A stretch of 64,000 bases of DNA from Sophora flavescens (lineage: Eukaryota; Streptophyta; Magnoliopsida; Fabales; Fabaceae). Where the stretch lies: the NCBI GenBank assembly GCA_030762895.1, contig CM061063.1:101082210-101146209 (forward strand). The letters are read 5' to 3'. Position 1 is the first letter of the stretch, and each line of letters opens with the position of its first letter. The translations under genes were made by a program, and so were the position numbers. The notes beneath the pieces were generated by a model. It did not search any database and was not told the DNA's origin. It worked only from the letters and a program-made list of their open reading frames with translations. Positions 1-11,498 of this stretch are shown in pieces.

Positions 1-87
1 AATTCCACATATGTTAGAAAACAAAAGAATTGGGTTTTGGCTAGGATGTCCCAAATCCTTTTATACTAATTTTTTATTTTTTTTCTA

Positions 88-273
88 AGAAACCGGTTCT
101 GACCGGTTCTGGCCGGTTCACTACCGGTTATGACCGGTTTTACCGGTTTTGAACCGGTTTTCCGGTTTTTCCACCGGTTCGATGCTAGGCCGGTTTTCCC
201 TGTGAACCGGACCGGCCAAGGTCCCGGTTCCCGGTCGGACCGGTCGGACCGGCCGGTCCGGTCCGGTTTTCAA
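88..273. repeat. CCGGT-rich motif cluster, probably transposon subterminal repeats
   Basis: The motif CCGGTT or CCGGT and its complement recur about twenty times in under 200 bases, in a setting that is otherwise AT-rich. Similar clusters of short GC-rich motifs (CCGAACC, GGTTCGG) occur at the ends of the three hAT-type elements in this window, so this may be the end of a DNA transposon lying mostly outside the window. No terminal inverted repeat or target duplication could be paired. Confidence 0.55.
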
Positions 274-840
274 AACCTTGCTGCAAAGTGCATAGGAGAG
301 TCTCGCGTTCGGCTGCAGTAAGTGGCTTCAAGCACAAGTACACAGCAAATGCCAAAAATGGAAAGATGAACCAATATAGGCAGATACATCATTTATGCAT
401 AATGACTTTGGCTAAGGAAGAAACTATCAAGAGTAACACCCTCCAAACTCTAGTCAACTTTTAACAGAAATGCAACTAGTGCATAATTTTCTTACTCTAC
501 GTTGTACAATGTTTTTCTTTGATTTTTTGGTCATCATTAAAAATAAAATTTTGTATAATGCAAGTTTTAACGACGTTTGAAACGATAAAATCTCATAATT
601 CCCAAGTCATACTATCCATTAATGCACCTTTTTTCTCCTGTTATGATACACTTATCAACTAAACTGGTACCCTTCAGCAACCTCCAAGTGTTATCAAGCA
701 ACATTTGCTTTGAGGTTATCTCTGATTGTGTCAAAGATAATTTGTTTTGTATGAAAACTCGACCAGCCAGTAAAATATCCAGCTCCATGCCTCATGCAAG
801 GCAATTTTGTATAACAAGAAATTAAGACCATAATTTTAAT
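274..840. other. 3' flank of the ABCB29 gene
   Basis: AT-rich sequence downstream of the ABC transporter stop codon, given the gene's minus orientation. It should hold the 3' untranslated region. I see no coding potential beyond short chance frames and no repeat structure. Confidence 0.5.
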
Positions 841-3800
841 TCATTCAAATGCAAGCCTTTGAGCTCCGACCAGTGAAGCGTATTGGCCGTTCATAGCCAG
901 TAGCTCAGAATGGGTGCCTAGTTCTGCAATCCTCCCATCAGAACACAGTGCAATTTGATGGGCATTTTGAACTGTGCTTAATCGGTGCGCTATTACTAAT
1001 GTCGTCCTCCCCTTCATCAAATGGTTGAGAGCATCCTGAACCAAACGCTCACTGACTGCATCCAGGGCACTTGTAGCCTGCAGCAGCAAATAACATCTAT
1101 ATCAACTATAAAAAAGGCCATAATTAGGATCTGATGGAGAGGCTTTATGAACAATAGGAAAGGTTTTTCATGGTTGCATGGTACTGCACCTCCTGATTAG
1201 TCCCATCTAACAGTAAGGGCGAACCAAAGGTGTGTTTAGAAGAGTTTATAGAAAGCTTATGACAATGGCTTATGAAGATAAGTAAATAGTTTATGAAAAT
1301 AATTTATGATCTTCATATAAGCTCATTTTAACTTATTGCAACAAGTTTGTCAGAGAAGCTTATGAAAATTGTTTTTAGCTTATTTGAATTTTTTTATCAA
1401 AAAGCGCTTAGTTAAGGTGGTTATCCAAAAGCACCCCAAAGCATGGACATGAAGACTACATACAAAAATCAAAGACTTAAACAAAAAGATCACCTCATCA
1501 AGAATAAGGATTGGAGCATTTTTTAGGAGAGCTCGGGCAATAGCAATTCTCTGCAGATTAGAAACACAAACCTCTTTATCTGTCCATATGTGAAAATGCA
1601 TGCTCATGCAAGGGGGAAGGGTTGTATGTGTAAACTCTACTATACCTGCCTCTGTCCTCCACTCAGTAGGCCTCCACGTTCACCAACAAGTGTATCATAG
1701 CCCTTTGCATAAAATATGAGTATTAAAGAAACAACTTAGCAGCTGTGCCAATAAAAAAGCATCTGCATGGCTATAAAACAAACAAACCTGTGGAAGTGAA
1801 AGTATAAAGTCATGAGCATTTGCAGCTTTTGCTGCCTTAATCACGTCGTCTTTGGAAACATCGTCGTCTGGAAGCCCATATGCAATATTTTCTCCAACAG
1901 ACACCGAAAAGAGAACAGGCTCCTGTAATATCTTAGTATTATTTCTAAACAAATGGAGCAATATGCTTAATATAAAATATGATTTTTTTTTTTCTCCTAG
2001 TTTTCATACTTGGTTTACAATAGAGACAACTCGGGCCCATTCACTCTTGTCAAATGTTCGGACATCCTCTCCTGCAACTGTTATGCAACCTCTTGCTGGC
2101 TACATAAACAAAACATCACCTTTTCAAGACAAAGAAATCAAATGAAACTTCAACTTGAAAAGTAAGAAACAGATTTACCTCATAAAAGCGAGCCAATAGC
2201 TGTACTATTGTACTTTTGCCCGCACCACTAGGACCCACCAATGCAGTTACAGTTCCACATTTTAGTCTTAAATTTAAACCTCGTAATATTTCCACACCCG
2301 GTCTTAAAGGATAAGAGAAATACACATCTGCAGTATAATATAAGCATAATCATTGGCTGAGTAGAAAAAAGTACAAATGACAAATAAATCACATGTATTA
2401 TGTTAATGTAATATTTAACCGTCTCATGGTTATTATTGAAACAGTTCACATCCATAAGAATAAAGTATGTCTGTCTGTGCATGAGAGAGAGCAAATAAGA
2501 AAGTTAATCTTCACAAATCTGATTGGACATAAATTAAAACTGAAGGTGAATGATTATATATCTTCTATTTTTATTATTATTTAAAACATCATGGTAAACA
2601 GAAAGTAACAAGTATTCAATCGAGGTCACTCAAACATAAAATCCATCTATTTAGTTACTCAAACTTTACAAATTCATTTCATATCTAGAAAATAAAAAAG
2701 GTAAGATGAAGGAGCTCCCATTACAATACCTTTAGCAAACATGGTTGTTGATATAGGAAAGTCATGCATTAAAAACATCAGGAAGAAAATTGGAATACTC
2801 TACCTTCAAGGAAAACATCTCCAGACCAAGCTAAGCTGAACAAATTGCTTGATGTTTTTAGTGCTGACATGTAATGCAAATAATTTTTTTGGTTTTTATC
2901 AGCAGACTTAATAGAGAAAAACAATTTATAGTTTTCATCATCCCCTGCTTTTCGTTTCAGCTCTCTTTCTAAGCCATCAGCAAGGGCATCATCAATTTGA
3001 ACTCCGGACAAAACAGAGTTGATCCTCTCAACAGCAGCAAAAGTACCACGAAGATCTCCAAAAGTATTAACCAGTCCTTGAACCTGAAAGACATAATATC
3101 AGACAGCAAAGAGAGGATGGAGAAATAAAGTGAAATAACAATTAACACTTACAGCAAATGTTAAAGTGAAAGTGTATCCAATAAAAGATGCCATATTTCC
3201 AATAGTGAGCTCACCCTGAGTGCAAGAATTAAGATCACTTAGAAAGATTCATGGACTACTTTAATGGTGGAAAATTGACTTAAAAGATAAGAGAAAGATG
3301 AATATCAAAAGGATAAGTCGGCATTGACAAGAAAGCATTAAAGTTGCAATAGTAATTGTGATCAATATCCGATTGGTCATTATAGAGTGAAACTAGAAAA
3401 GCTGCACAAGCTAGAATTGCTTACCGCCTTAACTTTGCTTCCTCCGAGACAATATAAAGCGATTAAAGAAATATAAACAGCAACTCTAGTCAAGGATTCA
3501 TTTACAGATTTGAAAGTCCCAAGCTTTATCCCACTTGATTGGAATGATAGAACCTGTAGAGAACTCATAATTACCATGAAAGCATTCTAGAGGGTGTCCT
3601 ACCTTTTCCGTTCACAGTTATTGGTCCTTGAATAATCTTTACCTGATTAGCAAATGTAAACATTTGGCGCTTTTCACCATTAAAGGATCTTACCTGTAAT
3701 CACATAGGTCACTGTCGGCTGTTAATTACAAATCCAAGCCTTTACAATGCATGACAAAATATTTATCATAAAAATCTGAACTTCTGGGAACTCACTGTTC

Positions 3801-6763
3801 GAATAGCAGAAAATGTTTCTGTTACACAGTCGGATATAGATGCTTGGGCCAAGCCATGTGCTTTAAAGACAGGTAAAGTTGATCTCTTGTAGACAGCTTC
3901 AGAGAACTAAAAAGAATCAGCAGCGGGAAAGAAAACATGAAATGACAAATTACATGGTCCAAAATTTTTACGTATTACAATGTAATTATAATTCAAGCTC
4001 CATCAAAATTGTCAGCTTATGCAAAGAAGTTATTTATGATGCCCATTACCCTAAATTGTCAGCATATGCAAATAAGCTTTTATGATAAACCACTAGAATG
4101 TTAAAGTTAAAGGTAAACCTAGAACAACATGGGCATTAAATTGGTACCATCAAATACAATAGATATTTACCAATTGAAACAGAAACAGCAAGCATCAGAA
4201 CACCCAGAATTGGTGCCAGTTGAGGGGATATAGCAAAAAGTATGAATAATGTCCCAGTGACCTACAAGAACAAATAAAAGAGAGGAAGAATTGACACAGA
4301 TGAAAGTGAGCAGAAAAATATGCAAACTAAAATATGCATATGATTACAACCATAAGTGACAAAGGTTGAGGTTCTTGAAAGGTAAGGGAGCAATTCTTCC
4401 ATACTCAAACAACAAAATTGTTGTAAATTAAACTCCCACTCCTCAAGAAATAAAGGAAAGTCAACCCAACAAAGTGAAAAAGGAATCATACACATGCTTA
4501 AATATAAGAAATATAAAGCTCACTTCTCATTGGTGTAGAGTTGCTTGCCTCAGATAATGCCCGGAATCCACGATCTCTTGAAACATTCTCACTCACAATA
4601 TCTTTAAGAGAACCCAAATCAGATGTTAACAAACCAGTGAGTTCGCCAACCTATAAGAAGCAAACCCAGGAAAATGCAATAGTTTTTGCACCTATTCTGT
4701 TAGTTTACCATCATTAAAACAAAGAAATAAAGCAATACTCTATAGCTCACAAAAACGAAAAAAATTATATTTTAAAAAATAATTATTTAGACACATAAAA
4801 TGGAATTGAAAAGGGTTAAGTTACTCAACAGATGGGAATGGGAGGGAAAGTAAGAACAGAAGAGAAGACAGAAAGAAAGAGGAAGGGAGACAAAGAAAAT
4901 AAAATACCATGCACCAAAATCAGGTGAAAAATGACAGAATCACAGAACAATGATTATCTGCAAATGCTCCCAGCTCTCAACCCAAGTATCTCAAAAGACT
5001 CATAAACATGAAAAGTAAAGGCACATATAATTAAGTAATTCCATACACATACCTTGTATTTGTCAAAAAATTCAACCTGCACAAATAAAAGAATACAGTG
5101 TGAATTTGTGATTAAATGACCATTTCAAAATAACTTCTGTCCTATAATTCAAAAATCAAAACTATCACTCATGTTCCTACAAATAAATATCTACGAGCAA
5201 TATCAGAAAGAACTAATTTAATGTTCCTACAAATAAATATCTACGAGCAATATCAGAAAGAACTAATTTAAAATTAGCAGGAAAGTTGGAAGGATCTGGC
5301 TTTACCTTTTGAATCAAAATTCTGCCAAAGATCTGAGCTCTTAGAGTTGACATAACTTTCTCCCACACTATGTTCATGTTTGTAACAAAAATAACAGTTA
5401 AAAGTGGCTCCAGTGCATAAAGAACTCCCATTTTACTGAGCAGCCTCCATAATGGCTCCGGTCTAGCACCAATAAGAACTTCAAAAAACCGCCCTAATAA
5501 AACAACAACATATAAACCCCAGCGCCGAATGCGCCAAAACAACAACATATAAGAACGTATTATAATATAAAATAAATAGATAAAACGACTTGCTTTCTTC
5601 AATAGTCAAATCATACATGACAATGAGCAAAAAGGAATCAAAAGATAAAGAACTCCTACAATTAGACTTGAAACCTCAGTTGACATCTCTCACATCTACA
5701 TATAGTACGTCTAATCCACCTCACACTCACATTAATATAAAGTGTCTATGCTGGCTCAATTGTACAAAAAACAAAAACATTTTCCATTTCAAAAGACAAA
5801 ATACAGCAACCTAAAATGCTATAAATTTCTAGGTTAAATTAATCAATAGGTCCATGAAGTATTTGAGAATTTTGAAATGGGTCCTTATACTTTAAAATTT
5901 TGCAATTGGGTCCCAGAACGTATAAAATATTTGCAATTAGGTCCCTTCCGTTAGAGTTTCATTAAGTATCCATTAGAATTCTGATAAGTGATCCATCCAC
6001 TCATCAATTGTGTATCTCTTAAATTTTTTTAAACAAATAAAATAAGTCCCTATACTTAATAGAAAAACTCAAATAGGTCTCAATACTTTTCTGAACCCTA
6101 CCGAAACCCTAACAAAAAGTGTGTATGAAGGACCCCAATTACAAATTTTTTTGTGTTGAGAGGCCCAATTACAAACTTTGTAGGACCTATTTGAAAATTC
6201 TAAAATAATTCCCTAATCTAGATACTAATTAAACCAAATTTCTAATACTACGAAACTGTAATAACAATACCATCTTCCTTAATATTGGATTAAAGGTGAA
6301 TTTAGTGAGTCTCAATGATTATTCATAATATGTCAATAGTTGAACTTGAATAAAATAAATAAAATAAAAGTGTGAAGGTAAAGGAATTCTAACCAGAGAA
6401 AATGGGCATGGATAGAGTGCAGGTGGTGCAGGCAAAGAGAGTAGCAACCGAGACAGCGAGCCTCAACTTGTGCTTCATCAGAAGCGTCCAAAGGAGCTCC
6501 CAGCTTATCACGCCACGTGGGTTGGTCTTCTCCGGACCCGACCCATCGACCTTCGGATCCGGTTCACTGAAAATGGGGTCGGATGCGGGTCCGGTAACGT
6601 AGGCACGTGGGGCGGTTGTGGTTGTGCGGAGTTTGGAAGGAGAGAAAGATTGGAAGAAGAGAGAAGGTGAGAGGGAAGAGTGAGAGAAAGTTGGTTTCAG
6701 TTTCAGAGTTCTGAGAGAATAAGGAGAAAGAGGTAGACACAGTGTTGCTGCTGCAGAGGCCAT
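841..6763 (-). CDS. ABCB29: Plastid half-ABC transporter, ABCB29-type, 16 exons
   Basis: Predicted half-size ABC transporter of the plant ABCB29 (TAP-related) group, thought to sit in a plastid membrane; its substrate is not known to me. Exons read on the minus strand: 6763-6394, 5493-5306, 5076-5053, 4650-4549, 4261-4171, 3896-3796, 3693-3643, 3553-3425, 3215-3153, 3083-2804, 2327-2179, 2099-2010, 1922-1788, 1702-1646, 1550-1494 and 1077-841. They join in frame to 2124 nt (707 residues). The first ~60 residues are Ser/Thr-rich like a transit peptide. A membrane domain covers roughly 100-350. The nucleotide-binding domain follows: Walker A GPSGAGKS (498-505), Q-loop Gln546, signature LSGGQ (604-608), Walker B ILILDE (624-629), H-loop His660. 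All catalytic motifs are intact. Exon 3 is only 24 nt. Intron 4 uses a GC donor (GAG|GCAAGC); the nearest GT would break the frame. The start is the first ATG of the open frame, about 50 bp below a TATA box. It could differ in detail at the N-terminus, but the family call is firm. Confidence 0.95.
5171..5270. repeat. Exact 50-bp tandem duplication in ABCB29 intron 2
   Basis: Bases 5171-5220 and 5221-5270 are identical over all 50 positions, starting ATGTTCCTACAAATAAATA. The duplication lies entirely within intron 2 and leaves both splice sites untouched. Perfect identity suggests a recent event, or an assembly artefact. Confidence 0.95.
5832..6235. mobile_element. Mutator-type MITE in ABCB29 intron 1
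   Basis: A 404-bp non-coding element with inverted ends: GGTTAAATTAATCA on the left, and GGTTTAATTAGTATC as the reverse complement of the right end. It is flanked by a perfect 9-bp direct repeat AAATTTCTA (5823-5831 and 6236-6244). A 9-bp target duplication is characteristic of the Mutator superfamily. The interior repeats phrases such as GGTCC-TATACTTTAAAA, seen in many plant MITEs. It lies inside intron 1 and does not disturb splice signals. Confidence 0.85.
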
Positions 6764-6811
6764 GGATGTCGTGCAGTGTTATGTAGAGACTGGAGAGTGC
6801 AAAGTGATAAG

Positions 6812-6820
6812 TATATATAT
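6812..6820 (-). promoter_or_regulatory. TATA box of ABCB29
   Basis: The minus strand reads ATATATATA about 50 bp upstream of the ATG at 6763. This is a normal spacing for a plant TATA box with a short 5' leader. It supports the chosen start codon; no transcript data are available. Confidence 0.55.
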
Positions 6821-6995
6821 GAGGTGACCAAGGAGAAACAAAACACAAACGTTATAATGCCATGTGTAATTTATTAAATTATCCTTTTTTATAAGGTAAA
6901 TTACAAAAATCCTTTATTCAACACGAAACTATTTTTTACTTCCATTCAAATTTACCACATTCATAATCCATTTGTTTAACAACTTTTATTCAAAA

Positions 6996-7467
6996 CTAGT
7001 ATTTTTTCACTCATGCGATACACGGATAATCAATTATTATTATTATTGATAGCATTGTTACCATTAATAATTTGAATTGTGCCTCTATATCTATCAAACT
7101 TGTTTTTCTGCTTTATCCCAAATTAAATCCATTATGTCAAACATTTTTTTTTAATTATTTCACACTTTACTTTCAATATTTCCTTCTCACCCATAATGGT
7201 GGTGCTCATTCATCTTCAAGGCTTTTTATTTATGTAGGTAGTGATCAAGAAAACCTCAAACAATTTTATCTATAATTTGAGTACAAAGAATTGAATATTA
7301 TTTTTATTTAAAAATGATATTATAATACGTAATGTAACACTATGTGTTAAGTGTTCCTCTTTGATTATTACTAATGATCAACTAATCCTCTTAAATCATA
7401 TGGTGCTGATACGTGTCCCTTTATGAGAAAATCAGCAATTCCCCTTATTAATTAGTATAGATATAGA
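6996..7467 (-). mobile_element. Small non-autonomous Helitron
   Basis: Read on the minus strand, the element begins TCTATATCTATACTAATT after an A (7468) and ends in CTAG followed by T (6995). This is the expected Helitron A|T insertion context. Just before the end lies a decayed hairpin (CCGTG...CATGAG, best read as a mutated CCCGTGC...GCACGGG), typical of plant Helitrons. No coding capacity. The 5' terminal motif recurs at 9883 and 10328. Confidence 0.65.
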
Positions 7468-7538
7468 TTTATTATTTAAAAAAAAGGCAAGGATGTAAAA
7501 AAATATATTAGAAAATATGAATAGCTCTACCTCTATTT

Positions 7539-9487
7539 TGAAGTTGACACAAGGAAACATAAGAAGGGGGTTGAATTGTGTTTCTTAACAGATTTTCGAA
7601 AAAGTCTTTTCTCAAACCTTTTACAAGCAAAACAAGAAGAACAACACACAAACACAAAAACTCTTTTGAAGAGATAATAAGCTCAAATTCAGAACCCCAC
7701 AGTTAGTATAAACAAAAACTGTAAAAGATAAGGGTTTAGAAGATTCACACGAGTGTTTTATCCTGGTTCACTCTCTTCCAACCAAGAGTTACGTCCAGTC
7801 CCTTCTACCTGAAGGTTTTTCTTCACTATAATCCAATAGCTTTACAAGTATTCAATACCTCTTCAGGCTACACGTATTATTTCTCTACCAAGCCTCTTCA
7901 GGCTCTAACCCTATCACATAGATTTAAAGATTGATCTTCTTAACTCACTAAGTGTGAAAGTATGACAGTTTAAGATCACTTGAATATTACAACAATATTC
8001 AAACTAATAAATTACAGAATTTTGCTTTTGAAAGAATGAAAGAATAAGAGCTTATCTACTCAAGGATTGTATTGGCAAATGTTGAGCTCGCAAAAGTTGT
8101 TTCAGGCAAGAGTTCTTATTTCAATATCTGAAGTCTTCTACTTATATAGTGACATTCTTCTTCTTTTGTAATTCTTCAACGATTACTTTGAATTTGTATC
8201 TGTTTAGACTTTAGCATTAAATGCTTGGATCCGTTGAGACTGATAATTTGATATGCTTCACTGAGAAGTGCTTTTGTGTCTAGATCTTCTTCAATAGTCT
8301 TCAAATTGTATCCGTTTAGACTGTAGCATTAAATGCTTGGATCCGTTGAGACTGATAACTTGATATGCTTTCTGACTTACCATCTTTGTACTTGACTTGA
8401 TCTTTACAACAATGTATTTTGACATAGTTCAAAGGTTTATGGTTTTGATGGTGCGAAGTTCCTTTTATCCAAGAGATAAAGATTTCATACAAAAGAAGCA
8501 TCAAGGTAAAAGACATATATTCTTTGAATTAAATAAGCAAGCATTTGAAATAAATTCAATGTGGTCCAAATTGCATTAAATCATATATTCAAGGTACCAA
8601 ACATATAGAACATATATAGCCGTCTACTTAGTTTTAAGAACGCATCTATACAAGATTTTAATTCTGCTCGTCCACTGATGTGACAGAAGTGCTCGTTCAC
8701 TAAAGTGGTAAAAACGCTCGTCTACTAATGTGATAGAAGCGCTCATCTACTAATGTGGTAGAAGCGCTCGTCTACTAATAAGGTAGAAGCACTCGTCTAC
8801 TAATGAGGTAGAAGCGCTCGTCTACTAATGTGGTAGAAGTGCTTATCTACTAATGTGGTTGAAGCGCTCGTCTACTAATATGGTAGAAGCGAACGTTCAA
8901 CACTGTAGTGATTGAAACAAACGTCCAACACTATAGTGTTTGAAGCAAACGTCCAACATTGTAGAAATTGAAGCGCACGCCCAAAACGCAAGAGATAGAA
9001 ACTTGCGTCCACTAAAGTAACAGAAGCCCTCATCTTCCCAAGTTTTTGGACTTGCTAAGTCCTTAGAGAACCTCCGTCCAGTGACGTGGCACTGTGGACG
9101 TCTACTGAATTTTAGTTTAGGCACTATGGACGTATACTTGAGTTACAAGGATAGCCCTCGTCTGCCGACGTGGCTCTGTGGACGTCTACTTCCAAGTCTT
9201 TGGACTTGATATACCTAACAAGTTATTTAGGTATTCATTTATAGCCTCGTCTACTAAGGAAAATCAGTCTACTTGTCATTTAAAATATAAACAGTTTAAA
9301 TAACCTTTGGACGGGTAATTCTTTGCATGAGTCCAAGCATTGTATACCTTATATTATTTTGAATATTCCTGCATAAACTGAACTCACTTGTTAGATCTCA
9401 ACTAACACTTTACCAAGCAAATTTAATCCTTTTGTTAGCATCAAAACTTTAGAGATTAAATAAACCATAACCACTTTGGTTCCAACA
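7539..9487 (-). mobile_element. SIRE/Maximus-type copia LTR (element A)
   Basis: In the minus orientation the LTR begins TGTTGGAACC (at 9487) and ends with CTTCA (at 7539), giving TG...CA ends. It contains the legume SIRE motif GAAGGGGGTTGAATTGTG at 7565. It aligns along its length with the LTR of element B (28,050-32,961, after removing B's inserted solo LTR). Directly right of it, AATCTCCCCCTTTTTGATG (9487-9505) reads on the minus strand as an A/G-rich polypurine tract, so this is the 3' LTR of a minus-strand element. The rest of the element is mostly lost. Confidence 0.8.
8665..9025. repeat. 25-bp minisatellite inside SIRE LTR A
   Basis: Nine head-to-tail units of 25 bp (core GCTCGTCTACTAATG, ending GTAGAAG) fill 8665-8889. 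Several degenerate units of about 28 bp follow up to roughly 9025. The matching part of LTR B (about 32,390-32,700) lacks the array, so it expanded in this copy or its close relatives. Confidence 0.9.
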
Positions 9488-9800
9488 ATCTCCCCCTTTT
9501 TGATGATGACAAAACTAATTAAATTTGAAAAACAAAGTCTAAGAGAGCTTGCAAGGCCCCCCTAAGACAAAGCATTCAATAAAAAAGTTTAAGTAGACTA
9601 ACAGCTAGATACAAGCACTTATCATTCTTTATAAACACAAGTATATCATAGCCATATATCAAGTAGAAATGAATATGCACAAGCAAAACACATAAGATTG
9701 CCGTGTTTGACTCCCAAAACAATATACATTTACTGGTTTGTAAATATTCTAAAACAAAAAATATATAAATTTTAGAAAATAAATAAAATAATAATAAAAA
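9488..9800 (-). mobile_element. SIRE element A, internal sequence next to the 3' LTR
   Basis: Non-coding. The first ~90 bases match the equivalent stretch of element B (32,962-33,055), including the polypurine tract and the phrase AAGTCTAAGAGAGCTT. Similarity is lost near 9570, where AT-rich sequence begins. No coding frame is evident. Confidence 0.65.
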
Positions 9801-10862
9801 TATTTCATAACTTGACATGTGGCTTGTACCATTGTGCTACACTAAAATCAAAATTTCCCCTTATCAATTACTATAGATATAGATTTATTATTGGTTTGGT
9901 TTGATTCGGTTCGATCGAAAAATATTAAATTATATATACATTAAGATATAAGTATATAAAAATTAAAACATCTAGAACGTGACAACTCTACTTTTACTGT
10001 TTGTCAATTTATGATTGGTTGACAATTTAAAAAAACTTTACACTGTCAATGTATACAAATAAATTAAAAAAAAGTATTAGAAAAAAAGTTATTAGAAAAA
10101 AAAATTAAAAATTAAGGAAAAAGTAAAAAAAATTATAAAAAAAATGAAAAAAAAATTAAAAATAAAAAGAAAGTAAACAATTTTTTTAAAAAAATAATAA
10201 AAAATAAACGTAAAAAAACTTTAAAAAAAGTAAAAAAAATTTAAATATTCCATAACTTGACATATGGCTTGCACCATTATGCTACACTAAAATCAGAATT
10301 TCTCCTTATCAATTAGTATAGATATAGATTTATTATCGGTTTGGTTTGATTCGGCTCAAACCGAAAAATATAAAATATATATATATATAAATAAAAAATA
10401 TATATAAAATATTAAATTATATATACATTAAAATATAAGTATATAAAAATTAAAACATCAAGAACATGACAACTCTACTTATACTGTTTGCCAATTTATG
10501 ATTGGTTGACAGTGTAAAAAAACTATACACTGTCAGTGCATACAAATAAATTCAAAAAAAAAGTATTAGAAAAATATATAAAAAGATAAGGAAAACTTTT
10601 AAAAAAAAATTAAACAAAAAGTCTATTTTTTTTTTAAAAAAATGTTAAAATAGTTTTTTAAAAAAAATTAAAATAAAAAAATAAGGGTAAAAAAATTAAA
10701 AAAAGTAAAACAAAATTAATTTTTTTAAAAAAAGTAAAAACTAAAAAATTAAAATTAAAAATGAAAATTAAAAAATAAAGTCAAAAAATCATACCGCTGA
10801 CACGTGTATGTATAGTAAAAATGTCTCTCCACCTTTTATATTAGTATAGAGATAGAGATAGA
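9801..10862 (-). repeat. Duplicated AT-rich Helitron-like units
   Basis: The segment starting at 9801 (CATAACTTGACATGTGGCTTG) recurs at 10,246 with an offset of 445 bp and good similarity over roughly 400 bp. On the minus strand each copy carries the motif TCTATATCTATA (ends at 9883 and 10,328) shared with the Helitron at 6996-7467. A third related end, TCTATCTCTATCTCTATAC, sits at 10,862. The interior is nearly all A/T with poly-A-like runs. Exact 3' termini could not be fixed. Confidence 0.55.
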
Positions 10863-11126
10863 TGTTCTTGAATGTCTTATTTTTTTTTTTATCTAACCAT
10901 TTTACACATTCCTTTTGTTTTGGTCAGCTCAATACATACCCAATGGATCGACTAATGAGAAAGGTTGAGTTGGGTTCAAATACTCTCCGATAACTAGACA
11001 TATACAGCAGAAGAAAGATAGACTCAAACATTAAAATAATATTATTTTATAAATAATAATATTTTAATATATGGGTTTATGGAGAGGATCCCATTCCGGT
11101 TGAGTTAGGCTTGATCTATGATATCT

Positions 11127-11490
11127 CACAAGTTGTTAGCCTAGCTAGGCTCATCGCAATACCTCTATGTAAGCCTACTCCGATTCATCACCCTACCTTT
11201 ATAGAGACACCTAATCACAAGACTCTGGTGGTGGTAGACTGGTAGTACATCCCCTTGTTACAAGTGACTGAGTTCATATTGACAAGTCATCATGAATGCA
11301 TACTCTCAGCTCCCTATAAATACCACAATCGAAGTGAGTATCTCTCATCTTACTTTTCAATATATAAGGAGAGCTATGTTATTTGGACACAAAATTTGGA
11401 TATCGTATGTGATACCGTACATATTTATCTCTATCTCTCACTTACTTTTTATCTTCTTGTATACACTGATTCCAAGAATACATAAAAAAA
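11127..11490. repeat. Left copy of a ~350-bp direct repeat (LTR-like)
   Basis: Starts CACAAGTTGTTAGCCTAGC and is about 95% identical to 12,637-12,966, with one extra block of about 40 bp near its end. It contains CCCTATAAATACC, a TATA-like promoter motif, followed by a T/C-rich stretch, as expected of an LTR. With the right copy it brackets a SIRE ORF3 fragment. Confidence 0.8.
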
Positions 11491-11498
11491 CAAGGGAT

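Noticed and set aside
8665..9025. Regular short repeats that could suggest a CRISPR array
   Set aside because: The 25-bp units are adjacent with no unique spacers, and the DNA is plant nuclear.
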